This document shows, piece by piece, positions 36,354 to 45,170 of a DNA stretch of 59,086 bases. Numbering within the stretch: the first letter of the stretch is position 1; each line of letters opens with the position of its first letter. Under the pieces are notes generated by a model. The model did no database searches, had not been told where the DNA came from, and saw only the letters and a program-made list of their open reading frames with translations. Source of the DNA: Flavobacteriaceae bacterium (GTDB lineage: Bacteria > Bacteroidota > Bacteroidia > Flavobacteriales > Weeksellaceae); contig PTET01000001.1 in NCBI GenBank assembly GCA_004359435.1, positions 13,256 through 72,341 of the forward strand, written 5' to 3'. Position numbers and translations under genes: made by a program.

Positions 36354-38772
36354 AGTTAAACGTTACAGAAGGGACGATCCCAAAAATATAGGTTCCCACA
36401 ATTTGGGGCTGTAGGGTATCTTCGTTCTGATTGAAATTGATCGAAGTATAATTGTGTCTGTTGTACACATTGTAAATGGAGAAAACCCATTCTTTTTTGT
36501 AAGAATCTAAATGCAACCATTTGGTGGGACGATTCCCCGGAGGTGTGTAAGTTGCAGAAAGGTCTAAACGATGGTAATCTGGAATTCTAGAATCGTTTCT
36601 TTGTCCGAAATTTCCAGCATAAATGCCTTCGAAATAATAGGCCGAATTCACCAAACTAAAAGGCTTTCCGGTTTGGTACACAAAATTGGTAGCGAACCTC
36701 CATCTGTCATTTAGCTTGTACATTCCCGTTAGGGTGAGGTCGTGGGTTCTATCTTGGTTAGAGGTATAGTAAACTCCCTCTCCAACGCCAAGATCTCCCA
36801 AACCTAAGTTGTACGATTTTTGCTCGGCTCTAGATAAGGTGTAGGCAATCCATCCGGTTAAATCTCCTCTGTTTTTTCGAAACAAAAATTCGATTCCATA
36901 AGATCTGGCGATTCCGGGCAAAATTTGCTGTTCGATGTATTTTTCGGCAATCAGTTGAGCACCATCAATATAGTCTAATCTGTTTTTGGTTCTTTTGTAA
37001 TAAGACTCAATCTCTAAAGAATACATGCCTTTATCTAAATTAGAAAAATATCCCAGAGAAATTTGATCTGCTCTTTGAGGCTGAACAAAAGGATTGCTAA
37101 GCTCCCATATGTCTAGCGGGGTAGACGATGTAGTATTAGAAATTAAGTGTATATACTGGGTAGATTTGTTGTAAGCAGCTTTAAGTGAATTGTTTTCATT
37201 AAACTGATACGAGAGTCCAAATCTTGGTTCGAGTCCATCAAAGGAAGCAAGAACTTCGCCATTTCCGTAAGAAAGTTCGCCTTTGTATGCACCCTTGATG
37301 TATTTTCCGTCTGGGCCAACCCCAATAGGTCCGTTGATGTAATCGAGCGTTGTAAAGGGGCCTAATCTTTGGAACATGCTATACCTAAGTCCATATGAAA
37401 TATTAAGCTTTGGGTCGACCTTGTGTTCGGCGCTCAAATAAAGGGCAGATTCTAGCCCCAATTTGTGCTGAAATTGCTCTGGAACTACCTGAGAGTTGCT
37501 TCCAAAAGGATTGAGAGTACCCGGATTTTCGTCGTAGTACGTGGCTCCCAAACCATAATCTAAACTAAAATTGGGCGAAATTTTGTGACGAAATCCTAAA
37601 TCTGCCTTTAGGTGAGACATGTTTGAATTAAATTCTAAACCAAGGAAATCCAGCTCTAGATTGTAAAAAAACTTGGTATAACTAAGATGCGCATTAGAGG
37701 TTAAATTGGGCGATATTTTTCTTTGCCAATTGGTTCCCAAAACGATATTTCCATAATTGTTGGAGATGGATTCTTCAAAAAGAAAAACATCTCGGCTCAG
37801 GTAAGAATTCACCGAGAGATGGTCTTTAGGAGATAAATCGAAATCTGTTTTTAGGGTTAAGTCCGAAAATCTTGCCGAATTGGGATTGTCAAAAAGGGGT
37901 AGAAAAAGATGTGCGTAAGAGCTTCTACCGGCCACCATAAAGCTAGATTTTCCTTTTTGAATAGGTCCTTCGGCCATAATTCGGCTAGAAACCGTTCCGA
38001 TTCCACCCATAACCCGAAGGCTGTCTTGGTTTCCTTCTTTAAGCCTTACATCTAAAACCGAAGCAATTCTTCCTCCATACCTAGCAGGGATGGATCCTTT
38101 GTAGAGATCTAAAGATTCTACCGCATCGGGATGAAAAACAGAGAAAAACCCAAAAAGATGGGTAGTATTGTAAAGCATTGCATTGTCTTGCATTACCTGG
38201 TTTTGGTCTTCGGCTCCTCCACGAACATTAAATCCTCCCGAGGATTCTCCACCGGTGGTAACCCCTGGAAGCATGGTTAAAGATTTGATGACATCAGATT
38301 CTCCTAAAACCGCAGGCATTTCTTTAATTTGGGCTCCATCTAGTTTGTTGATTCCCATTTGTGGAGAAGCAATGTCTACTTTCTTGGTTTTTTTGGTAAG
38401 CACAATGTCGGATATTCTAAGATCCGAACTCTTGGCCTGTTCAGATTTTTCTTCCTTGGGAACAAGCTGTATGCTAACTGAGGTGTCTTGGTTGAGTTCT
38501 AGGTTTTGAATTTGATCGTTGTACCCTTCGGCATAGACCTCAAGGGTATAACTCCCGCTTGGCAAACTCACCGAAAAATTTCCACTTGGGTCTACTTTGA
38601 CTTCCTTGTCGCTCTGGGTTACAACAATTAGTGGATCTACAATGATATTGGCTGTTTTTGAATCTACTACTTTCCCAGAAAGAGTAATTTGAGAAAATGC
38701 AAAACTTGAAAGCAAAAAGAAACTCAGTAAAAAAGTTCGCTTACAAAATTTTCTTAGGGTGGTTAACTTCAT
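36343..38772 (-). CDS. TonB-dependent receptor with carboxypeptidase-regulatory-like domain
   Basis: An 809-residue outer-membrane receptor. After the signal peptide (to SFAFSQ, about 28) comes a CarboxypepD_reg-like domain (about 29-105), then a plug (about 140-280, with MPAVLGESDVIKSLTMLPGV, GGFNVRGGAEDQNQ and YKGSIPARYGGRIASVLDV). A beta-barrel to the C-terminal Phe (VTFNFEF) completes it. ATG 38772 is chosen because it opens the signal peptide; a longer frame from 38829 would overlap the preceding gene. The pairing with DUF4249 lipoproteins is typical. The substrate is unknown. Confidence 0.9.
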   Translation of the reverse strand: MKLTTLRKFCKRTFLLSFFLLSSFAFSQITLSGKVVDSKTANIIVDPLIVVTQSDKEVKVDPSGNFSVSLPSGSYTLEVYAEGYNDQIQNLELNQDTSVSIQLVPKEEKSEQAKSSDLRISDIVLTKKTKKVDIASPQMGINKLDGAQIKEMPAVLGESDVIKSLTMLPGVTTGGESSGGFNVRGGAEDQNQVMQDNAMLYNTTHLFGFFSVFHPDAVESLDLYKGSIPARYGGRIASVLDVRLKEGNQDSLRVMGGIGTVSSRIMAEGPIQKGKSSFMVAGRSSYAHLFLPLFDNPNSARFSDLTLKTDFDLSPKDHLSVNSYLSRDVFLFEESISNNYGNIVLGTNWQRKISPNLTSNAHLSYTKFFYNLELDFLGLEFNSNMSHLKADLGFRHKISPNFSLDYGLGATYYDENPGTLNPFGSNSQVVPEQFQHKLGLESALYLSAEHKVDPKLNISYGLRYSMFQRLGPFTTLDYINGPIGVGPDGKYIKGAYKGELSYGNGEVLASFDGLEPRFGLSYQFNENNSLKAAYNKSTQYIHLISNTTSSTPLDIWELSNPFVQPQRADQISLGYFSNLDKGMYSLEIESYYKRTKNRLDYIDGAQLIAEKYIEQQILPGIARSYGIEFLFRKNRGDLTGWIAYTLSRAEQKSYNLGLGDLGVGEGVYYTSNQDRTHDLTLTGMYKLNDRWRFATNFVYQTGKPFSLVNSAYYFEGIYAGNFGQRNDSRIPDYHRLDLSATYTPPGNRPTKWLHLDSYKKEWVFSIYNVYNRHNYTSINFNQNEDTLQPQIVGTYIFGIVPSVTFNFEF

Positions 38773-38816
38773 GTTTTTGGTTGGTATTACTGATATGTAT
38801 TTGTGTTTTGATTGAT

Positions 38817-39530
38817 TTATTTGAACCATTTTTCGGCCTCTATTACAGATTCTGGCTTTCCTACGTCTACTAAAATCCCGCCTGTATGGTCAAAAGAAAA
38901 TATTTTTTGCTCAGGGGCCAAATCCAAATAAGTTTCTATGATAGAAAATTTTCCTTCTTGTCTAAAAAGAGAGAAAAGTTCGGGTTCTATAATGTGCACT
39001 CCACTAAAAGCCAGCGGATTATACTCATCTGATTCTCTAACGATCTTTTGATCTTGATCTGAAGTGTTTCTCCAGCCGCAAAGTCTACCCAAATCATCAA
39101 AAAGAAGCTTTCTAGAAGAGCTTCTATCGCTAGCGGCAAGGGTTACCAGCGCCTTTTTCTCTTGGTGCTGTTTGAGCATCAAATCAAGATTTAAATCGGT
39201 TAAAATATCTACGTTCATCAGTACAAAGGTTTCATTTTCTAGAAAAGGTCTGGCTTTTAGCAGCCCTCCACCGGTTTCTAAAATGGCATCGGTTTCATCT
39301 GAAATTTCGATATTACAGCCGAAATAATCTTTTTGCTTCAAAAAATCTCTTATTTGATCGGCAAAATAATGCACATTGATCACAAAATCTTTGATTCCGA
39401 AAGATTGAAGATACAAAATATTTCTTTCTAAAAGCGGAATATTATTCACCGGACACAAAGCCTTGGGATGAGAAAGGGTGAAAGGTTTTAGTCTGGTACC
39501 AAAACCCGCTGCGAATATCATGGCTTTCAT
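38817..39530 (-). CDS. MurU-like sugar-1-phosphate uridylyltransferase
   Basis: A 237-residue nucleotidyltransferase with the signature FAAGFGTRLKPFTLSHPKALCPV (about 6-28), ETGGGLLKARPF, NVDIL (metal-binding Asp) and the C-terminal VDVGKPESVIEAEKW. It lacks a C-terminal beta helix, as MurU does. MurU makes UDP-MurNAc from MurNAc-1-phosphate in cell-wall recycling. The same-strand kinase of the AmgK type 0.4 kb upstream supports this assignment over a mannose-1-phosphate enzyme, but the substrate is inferred from context. Confidence 0.75.
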   Translation of the reverse strand: MKAMIFAAGFGTRLKPFTLSHPKALCPVNNIPLLERNILYLQSFGIKDFVINVHYFADQIRDFLKQKDYFGCNIEISDETDAILETGGGLLKARPFLENETFVLMNVDILTDLNLDLMLKQHQEKKALVTLAASDRSSSRKLLFDDLGRLCGWRNTSDQDQKIVRESDEYNPLAFSGVHIIEPELFSLFRQEGKFSIIETYLDLAPEQKIFSFDHTGGILVDVGKPESVIEAEKWFK

Positions 39531-39533
39531 AGT

Positions 39534-39959
39534 CTAATAGGCTTGATTGATCCAATTTTTTTCTTCCTGTTCACGATGCAGAACCTCAACGGTAATCTCT
39601 GGAAATTCATTTTTCAAAAATTCGGCCATGGCATCGGCTGCATACACAGATCGATGTTGGCCTCCGGTACATCCAAAACTAATTTGAAGATGGGTGAAAT
39701 TTCTTTGCACGTAATCGCTCACGGTAATGTGGCACAATTTCTTGGCCAAATCTATAAATGCGGGCATTTGGGTTTGGGATTCCAAATAGTTTTTCACCGG
39801 TAAATCTCTTCCGGTTTGGGTTTTGTATTCTTCTATCCTACCTGGATTTAAAATACCTCTGCAGTCAAATACATGACCACCGCCATTGCCACTATGATCT
39901 TCTGGAATTCCTTTTTTAAATGAAAAACTATATATGTTAACGGTTAATTTTTGTTCCAC
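39534..39959 (-). CDS. stand-alone RapZ C-terminal-domain protein
   Basis: A 141-residue protein matching only the C-terminal domain of RapZ: FSFKKGIPEDHSGNGGGHVFDCRGILNPG near the start and the signature SFGCTGGQHRSVYAADAMAEFL (about 97-118). The N-terminal P-loop kinase domain of RapZ is absent. In E. coli this C-terminal domain binds glucosamine-6-phosphate and RNA. Here it overlaps the kinase gene by 16 bp and precedes the MurU-like gene by 3 bp, so it is part of an amino-sugar unit. In some Bacteroidota, as I recall, the kinase and this domain are fused. Confidence 0.85.
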   Translation of the reverse strand: MEQKLTVNIYSFSFKKGIPEDHSGNGGGHVFDCRGILNPGRIEEYKTQTGRDLPVKNYLESQTQMPAFIDLAKKLCHITVSDYVQRNFTHLQISFGCTGGQHRSVYAADAMAEFLKNEFPEITVEVLHREQEEKNWINQAY

Positions 39960-40963
39960 TGTTGGGTATTTTCGTTGATATTAAAATGACTTAGTTGTAC
40001 AATTACCCCTTTTAAAACGGGATATTGATCCAATATTTCAAGGTTAGAAATCTCTTTTAGATTTGCCAAACCAAAATTGATGCTGCTAATAAAATGAGGT
40101 TTGTTCTCTACCAATCCTCGAAGACCATAAGCGCCCAAAACTTGCAGAAGCCTAAGGAGCAAACAAATTTGGTATTGCCTGTTAAATTCTAGTTGTGGGA
40201 TTTCTACGCCTTGATTTTTTCTTTCTTCTCTGTAATGCAAAATACATTTTTCTTTGAATTCAGTTGAAAGACCTGCTTTGGCTTGCCAGATAAGAGAGAT
40301 AAGATCATAGACACCAGGGCCTTTCATACCGCCTTGGAAGTCTATAAAATAAGGGTTTTGATCCTTAATCATGATGTTCCTAGACTGAAAATCTCGAAAC
40401 ATAAATCCCATTTGTTCAAAGCTGGCCACCTTTTTGCTTAAATCTAAAAACTCTTGGGTGAGGGTATATCTCGAATATTCTAAGGGAGATCGATCCAAAA
40501 AATAATTTTTGAAATAAAACAAATCGTGCAAAACCAATTCTTTGGAAAAACTTTGGAAATCGTAACAATTAGAATAATCGAAGTCTTTTGCTAATCGGCT
40601 CTGGGCTTTGATAAGCTCGGAAATAGATTTTTTAAATAGCTCCAGTAATTCCTTTTGCTGAGCATTTTTATCCATCAAAAAAGAGAAAAGATCATGGCTT
40701 CCTAAATCTTCTTGGATGTATGCTTTTTGGTCTTGAGAGATAAAAAGTACTCTGGGAGATGGAATCTGATGCTTTTCAAATTGTGAGGCGAAGTAAAAAA
40801 AACTTTGATTTTCCTTTGTATTCTCGCTTAGGGTTAAAATATAGCTCTTACCCTGAGCCAAAAACCGAAAATACTTTCGGTCTGATCCAGCGCCAGTTAA
40901 CCCAATGGGCGAATCTGCCTTTGGGAAATGTTTATTGATAAAATCTAAATGGCTTTGATCCAT
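39944..40963 (-). CDS. AmgK-like anomeric sugar kinase (APH fold)
   Basis: A 339-residue aminoglycoside-phosphotransferase-fold kinase. Near the N-terminus is the G-rich SPIGLTGAGSDRKYFRF. The catalytic loop is FMFRDFQSRNIMIK (Asp of the Brenner motif) and the metal site is YFIDFQGGMKGPGVYDL. These features fit AmgK, which phosphorylates MurNAc or GlcNAc at the anomeric carbon. With the MurU-like gene it would give a recycling route to UDP-MurNAc that bypasses MurA. It is the first gene of a six-gene minus-strand run. Confidence 0.78.
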   Translation of the reverse strand: MDQSHLDFINKHFPKADSPIGLTGAGSDRKYFRFLAQGKSYILTLSENTKENQSFFYFASQFEKHQIPSPRVLFISQDQKAYIQEDLGSHDLFSFLMDKNAQQKELLELFKKSISELIKAQSRLAKDFDYSNCYDFQSFSKELVLHDLFYFKNYFLDRSPLEYSRYTLTQEFLDLSKKVASFEQMGFMFRDFQSRNIMIKDQNPYFIDFQGGMKGPGVYDLISLIWQAKAGLSTEFKEKCILHYREERKNQGVEIPQLEFNRQYQICLLLRLLQVLGAYGLRGLVENKPHFISSINFGLANLKEISNLEILDQYPVLKGVIVQLSHFNINENTQQWNKN

Positions 40964-41080
40964 GAATTTTTACAACATATTTGGGGCAAATTAAGAAATA
41001 TTTATCAACTTGGGTTTATTATTTGGGTCTATATCTGTTTCTGGTGATTAAAAAAGAGCATTAAAGAATAATTTATTGTG

Positions 41081-41088
41081 TATTTTTG
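41081..41088 (+). promoter_or_regulatory. -7 element TATTTTTG for serS
   Basis: Perfect TAnnTTTG ending 19 bp upstream of the serS ATG. No convincing -33. Confidence 0.55.
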
Positions 41089-41107
41089 AAACAACAAAAA
41101 TCAAACT

Positions 41108-42373
41108 ATGTTACAGGTTTCTTATATCTCAGAAAATTTAGCGGCAGCCAAAGAAGGACTCGCCAAAAGAAATTTTAAATCTCCCCAGCTTTTGGACGAA
41201 ATCTTGGTTTTAGATCAAGAAAGAAGAGCCAAACAGACTGAGTTAGAAACCTTACTTTCTACTTCCAATAAAATCTCCAAAGAAATTGGAGAACTTTACA
41301 AACAGGGAGAAAAACAAAAAGCCGACGCCCTAAAAGAGCAAACAAACGGTCACAAAGAAGAAATTAAAGCTTTGCAAGAAGCCCTAGGGGAGAAAGAAGA
41401 AAAACTTGCCGAACTTTTATACCAAGTGCCTAATATTCCCAATGATTTGGTTCCAAAAGGAAGCAGCGAGGCCGACAATCTTACGGTTTTTAGCTGTGGA
41501 GAAGCCAAAAAAATGCCAGAAACCGCCAAACCCCACTGGGATTTGGTGAAAGAAAAAGATCTTATAGATTTTGAACTTGGGGTAAAAATAACCGGCGCTG
41601 GATTCCCTGTTTACAAAGGAAAAGGAGCCCGATACCAAAGAGCGCTCATCAACTTTTTTCTAGACAGAAACACCTCGGTAGGATACCAAGAAATTCAACC
41701 TCCGCATCTGGTAAACACCCAAAGCGCCACAGGGACTGGTCAATTGCCAGACAAAGAAGGGCAAATGTATCACAGCACCCTAGATGACTTCTACCTGATT
41801 CCTACCTCAGAGGTTCCTCTAACCAACATTTACAGAGATGTCCTGCTAAACCAAGACCAACTTCCTGTAAAACTAACGGCCTATACGCCTTGCTTTAGAA
41901 GAGAGGCGGGTTCTTATGGGAAAGATGTGCGTGGACTCAACCGTTTGCATCAATTTGATAAGGTAGAGATTGTTCGGGTAGAAAAACCTGAAGATTCCTA
42001 TGCTGCTTTAGAAGAAATGGTAGAACACATCAAAGGACTTTTAACAGACCTTGAACTTCCCTTTAGAATTTTAAGGCTTTGCGGAGGAGACCTAGGTTTT
42101 ACTTCTTGTTTAACCTATGACTTTGAGGTTTACTGTGCCGCCCAAGACAAATGGTTAGAGGTAAGTTCGGTTTCGAATTTTGAGACTTTTCAGTCCAACA
42201 GACTCAAACTTAGATACAAGGGTGAAAACGGAAACAATCTATGCCATACCTTAAATGGAAGTGCGTTGGCTTTGCCAAGAATTTTGGCTTCCCTTCTTGA
42301 AAATCACCAAGATGAAAAAGGAATTCGCATTCCTAAAGCTCTGGTACCTTATACTGGATTTGAGTATATTTAA
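41108..42373 (+). CDS. serS: serine-tRNA ligase
   Basis: SerS charges tRNA-Ser. The 421 residues show the long N-terminal antiparallel coiled-coil arm (about 25-105) that grips the long variable arm. The class II core follows: motif 1 FYLIPTSEVPLTNIYRD, motif 2 PCFRREAGSYGKDVRGLNRLHQFDKVEI, and motif 3 LNGSALALPRILASLLENHQ. Length is normal. It is a single gene with its own promoter and terminator. Confidence 0.97.
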   Translation: MLQVSYISENLAAAKEGLAKRNFKSPQLLDEILVLDQERRAKQTELETLLSTSNKISKEIGELYKQGEKQKADALKEQTNGHKEEIKALQEALGEKEEKLAELLYQVPNIPNDLVPKGSSEADNLTVFSCGEAKKMPETAKPHWDLVKEKDLIDFELGVKITGAGFPVYKGKGARYQRALINFFLDRNTSVGYQEIQPPHLVNTQSATGTGQLPDKEGQMYHSTLDDFYLIPTSEVPLTNIYRDVLLNQDQLPVKLTAYTPCFRREAGSYGKDVRGLNRLHQFDKVEIVRVEKPEDSYAALEEMVEHIKGLLTDLELPFRILRLCGGDLGFTSCLTYDFEVYCAAQDKWLEVSSVSNFETFQSNRLKLRYKGENGNNLCHTLNGSALALPRILASLLENHQDEKGIRIPKALVPYTGFEYI

Positions 42374-42391
42374 TTATCACTTTATATGCAT

Positions 42392-42426
42392 AAAAAAAGC
42401 GAGATCCAAGGATCTCGCTTTTTTTT
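42392..42426. terminator. bidirectional intrinsic terminator
   Basis: AAAAAAAGCGAGATCC pairs with GGATCTCGCTTTTTTT. It separates serS from the convergent porin. Confidence 0.9.
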
Positions 42427-42448
42427 GATTCTTATTGTTGTTCACAAA

Positions 42449-43476
42449 TTAGAAATTCAATTGTGCTTGTAGTCTCAAAAGACTTCCTGTTTGTTTGTTG
42501 TCTTGCTTGGCGAAGTCTTCGTATCTTCTGTTGGAGATGGTATAATCTGCAACGAGCTCAAAGTTTTTATTCAATTGCCATTCAACCCCAATTTCTAGGT
42601 CGTTTACGTTATAACTTCTGGCATCTTTTTCGTGTTTTTTACCTCCATCATAATATTGGTATCTCACAAAAGGAATCAAGGTTTGTCCTTTAACTTCTGT
42701 TTTATACATCACCTGGGCATATCCTCCTTCTAGTTTTTGCTCTTCGATGGTGATTTGATTGGATAAGCAAGTCTTGCTACAACATGTAAATCTTTGTTCG
42801 CCTCAGGTACATTGGCCGTTTGCCCATTGTAGGCTCCAACGGCAAAAACACCATAGTCACCCGAACCTTTAAGCCCTGATTTTACAAGGTGAGTAAACAT
42901 TTCTTTTTGTTCTTTTGGCGTCCACATAAAGAAAACTCCCATATCACGTTCATTGGCCACTGCAGAGTTCATTGCATCAGAACGATCAAGAGCAATCCTA
43001 TTCTGGCTAGATTGTAAGTTATCAAAACCATATGGAACCTTACTTTGTCCGATTCTGAATCTAAACTCGTTGTTTGGATCTATACCCACATCAAAATAAG
43101 CGTCTCTAAGTTGAACAAAATTTTGTTTGTCTGAACTTGGTGCACTTGCAAAGTCCGGTTGAATGTAGAAATATACGTTTTTCGATACTTGTCCCGAAAA
43201 TTTAACCCGCGCTCGTCTTAAAAAGAAACCTCCGTCTCCTCCCCAAGATTTATCACATTGCTCACAAGTTAAATCATCGTTTGTGTTAAGCAAATTGTTA
43301 TATCTAACCTGAGCATAACCATCAATTTTGATGACGTCAAACCATTTTTTGTCTGCTTTTTTCTCTTCTACTTTGGGAGCTTCCACAATTGCAGGTTTGG
43401 GTTCTTCTTGTTGCCCAAACACTTGAAAACTAAATAGTGAAAAGGCGGCTAATCCTAAGATCTTTTTGTTCATCAT
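42449..43476 (-). pseudogene. phosphate-selective porin (OprP/OprO family), broken by deletion and frameshift
   Basis: The first frame (43476-42730, 248 codons) has a signal peptide (ending QVFGQ), KIDGYAQVRYNN, DKSWGGDGGFFLRRARVKFSG, RIGQSKVPYGFDNLQSSQ and VARLAYP, then runs into TAG. The second frame (42449 to about 42760) carries the usual C-terminus: EEQKLEGGYAQVMYK, FVRYQYYDGGKKHEKDARS, VNDLEIGVEWQ, SNRRYED and the final LQAQLNF. The join is near 42755-42765, in the -1 frame. The combined length is shorter than the roughly 390 residues usual for the family, so an internal segment is probably missing besides the frame change. Confidence 0.82.
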
Positions 43477-43690
43477 GTTTTATTTATTATTTGATGCAAA
43501 CCTACGTTTACCTATACAGACGAATGTTATCTTAATGTTACCAAATGGTTACTTTTATGTAACAGCAAAATTATATTACCTATATATGTAAGGTAGAGAT
43601 ATAACTATTTTTAAAGATTTCGTTACAGTAAAACGAAAAAAATGAATTTAACCATGTCTTTCTTGCTATAAAAAACCAAAAATCTTTAGA
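43477..43690. other. porin upstream region
   Basis: A 214-bp AT-rich spacer between the porin start and the helicase stop. It holds the 11-bp direct repeats described separately. No small frame with recognisable similarity was seen. Confidence 0.5.
43523..43563 (-). promoter_or_regulatory. Pho-box-like 11-bp direct repeats upstream of the porin
   Basis: On the minus strand four units follow at an 11-bp period: GTTACATAAAA, GTAACCATTTG, GTAACATTAAG, ATAACATT. Tandem repeats of this period and a TAACA core resemble PhoB/PhoP sites. They lie about 50-90 bp upstream of the porin start, a sensible activator position for a phosphate-type porin. Confidence 0.5.
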
Positions 43691-44926
43691 TTACCTTTTA
43701 GGTCTGGAATTGTTTTGAGGTTTTCCTTGTTTTGCTTTGGACTGAGGTCTTGGTCCTCTGCCTTGTTTTTGTTTGATTTTGGCTTCTACTGCATCGCTAG
43801 GATCGGGCTCAAAGCCTTCGAGAATCTCAGAAGGAATTTTTTGACCGATGAGTTTTTCAATGTCTAGCAAATAGCTATTTTCGTCTGAACTAACAAGAGA
43901 AACCGATATCCCACTGGCTCCCGCCCTACCCGTTCTACCAATTCTATGCACGTAGTCTTGAGGAATATTGGGGATTTCAAAATTCACCACAAAGGGCAAA
44001 AGTGGGATATCTAATCCACGGGCGGCGATGTCTGTGGCTACCAAAACATCTAAGCTTCCTTTTTTGAATCCTTCAAGGGCTTTGGTTCTGGCTCCTTGGC
44101 TTTTGTCGCCATGGATGGCAGCGGCTTTGATTCCGGAAGATTCTAATTTTCTACTTAGCTGATTGGCTCTGTGTTTGGTTCGGGTAAAAACAAGTACCTG
44201 CTTCCAGTTTCCTTCTCGGATAAGCTTCACCAGGAGCTGGGGTTTTTGTGCTTTAGAAACATTATAAACTTTTTGCTCAATAGCTTCAACGGTTGAATTT
44301 TGCGGACTTACTTGTACAAAAAGCGGATCTTGCAAAAAGCCTTCTGCGAGGGCTTTAATCTCTTTAGAATAGGTTGCCGAAAAAAGTAAATTCTGCCTTT
44401 TCTTAGGTACAAGTGCGATGATTTTTTTGATATCATTCACAAAACCCATGTCCAGCATGCGGTCTGCTTCATCCAAAACAAGAATCTCAATACTAGATAA
44501 ACTTAAAAGTTTTTGTTGATATAGATCTAACAATCTCCCTGGTGTGGCAATAAGTACATCTACCCCAGACTTTAATTGTGCCGCCTGTGGGTTTTGATTC
44601 ACGCCACCAAAGATCACACAAGAACGAAGAGAAAGATGCTTTGAGTAATACTTTACATTGTCGAAAATTTGGGCAGCCAACTCTCTGGTTGGCGTAAGAA
44701 TGAGGGCTCTTGGCTGTTTGGAAGTTTTTCCATGTATCAAATTTTGAAGCATCGGCAGGGTAAAAGCGGCTGTTTTACCTGTTCCAGTTTGGGCTGAAGC
44801 CAAAAGGTCTCTTCCTTCTAAAATAGCAGGAATCGCTTGTTGTTGTATAGGAGATGGCTCGGTGTAACCTTTCTGCTCTAAGGCTTTAACAATAGGTTCT
44901 GCGAGTTGTAAAGATTCAAAAGTCAT
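43691..44926 (-). CDS. DEAD-box RNA helicase, RhlE type
   Basis: A 411-residue ATP-dependent RNA helicase with the motifs in order: Q motif ([14 protein letters not shown]), Walker [67 protein letters not shown] and [11 protein letters not shown] basic, Gln/Pro/Arg-rich tail of about 40 residues probably binds RNA. It resembles RhlE proteins, which act in RNA turnover and ribosome assembly, often in the cold. It is a single gene, transcribed away from the tRNA-Leu. Confidence 0.93.
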   Translation of the reverse strand: MTFESLQLAEPIVKALEQKGYTEPSPIQQQAIPAILEGRDLLASAQTGTGKTAAFTLPMLQNLIHGKTSKQPRALILTPTRELAAQIFDNVKYYSKHLSLRSCVIFGGVNQNPQAAQLKSGVDVLIATPGRLLDLYQQKLLSLSSIEILVLDEADRMLDMGFVNDIKKIIALVPKKRQNLLFSATYSKEIKALAEGFLQDPLFVQVSPQNSTVEAIEQKVYNVSKAQKPQLLVKLIREGNWKQVLVFTRTKHRANQLSRKLESSGIKAAAIHGDKSQGARTKALEGFKKGSLDVLVATDIAARGLDIPLLPFVVNFEIPNIPQDYVHRIGRTGRAGASGISVSLVSSDENSYLLDIEKLIGQKIPSEILEGFEPDPSDAVEAKIKQKQGRGPRPQSKAKQGKPQNNSRPKR

Positions 44927-45020
44927 GTAAATAGTTAAATGGGTGTAGAAGTTTTGTTGATGATTAAAAAACTTCCAAATTATTTTTTTGCAAAGATATC
45001 AGATATAATATAGTTCTTCT

Positions 45021-45028
45021 TATCTTTG
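45021..45028 (+). promoter_or_regulatory. -7 element TATCTTTG for tRNA-Leu(GAG)
   Basis: Perfect TAnnTTTG, 30 bp upstream of the mature tRNA 5' end. Confidence 0.55.
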
Positions 45029-45058
45029 GCCGGTAATATCAAAAGATATTTTACAACT

Positions 45059-45142
45059 GCGCACGTGGCGGAATTGGTAGACGCGCTGGCTTGAGGGGCC
45101 AGTGTCCATTAGGATGTGGAGGTTCGAATCCTCTCGTGCGCA
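45059..45142 (+). tRNA. tRNA-Leu(GAG)
   Basis: The acceptor stem GCGCACG pairs with CGTGCGC, followed by A73. The D-arm has GGCGGAATTGGTAGACGC. The anticodon stem CTGGC/GCCAG encloses TTGAGGG with anticodon GAG. A long class II variable arm (TGTCC...GGATG region) and T arm GAGGTTCGAATCCTC complete it. CCA is not encoded. Length is 84 nt. Confidence 0.96.
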
Positions 45143-45170
45143 CTTTAACTTCTCAAAATAACTCAAAAAA

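Noticed and set aside
36343-38772. SusC/SusD-type polysaccharide locus
   Set aside because: The partners are DUF4249 lipoproteins rather than SusD, and no glycoside hydrolases are nearby.
42730-42760. Programmed -1 frameshift in the porin at CAAAAAC just before TAG
   Set aside because: The slip site is poor (C AAA AAC) and no downstream stimulator is evident. The -1 frame also already looks family-like upstream of it (ITIEEQKLEGGY), so a deletion or indel fits better.
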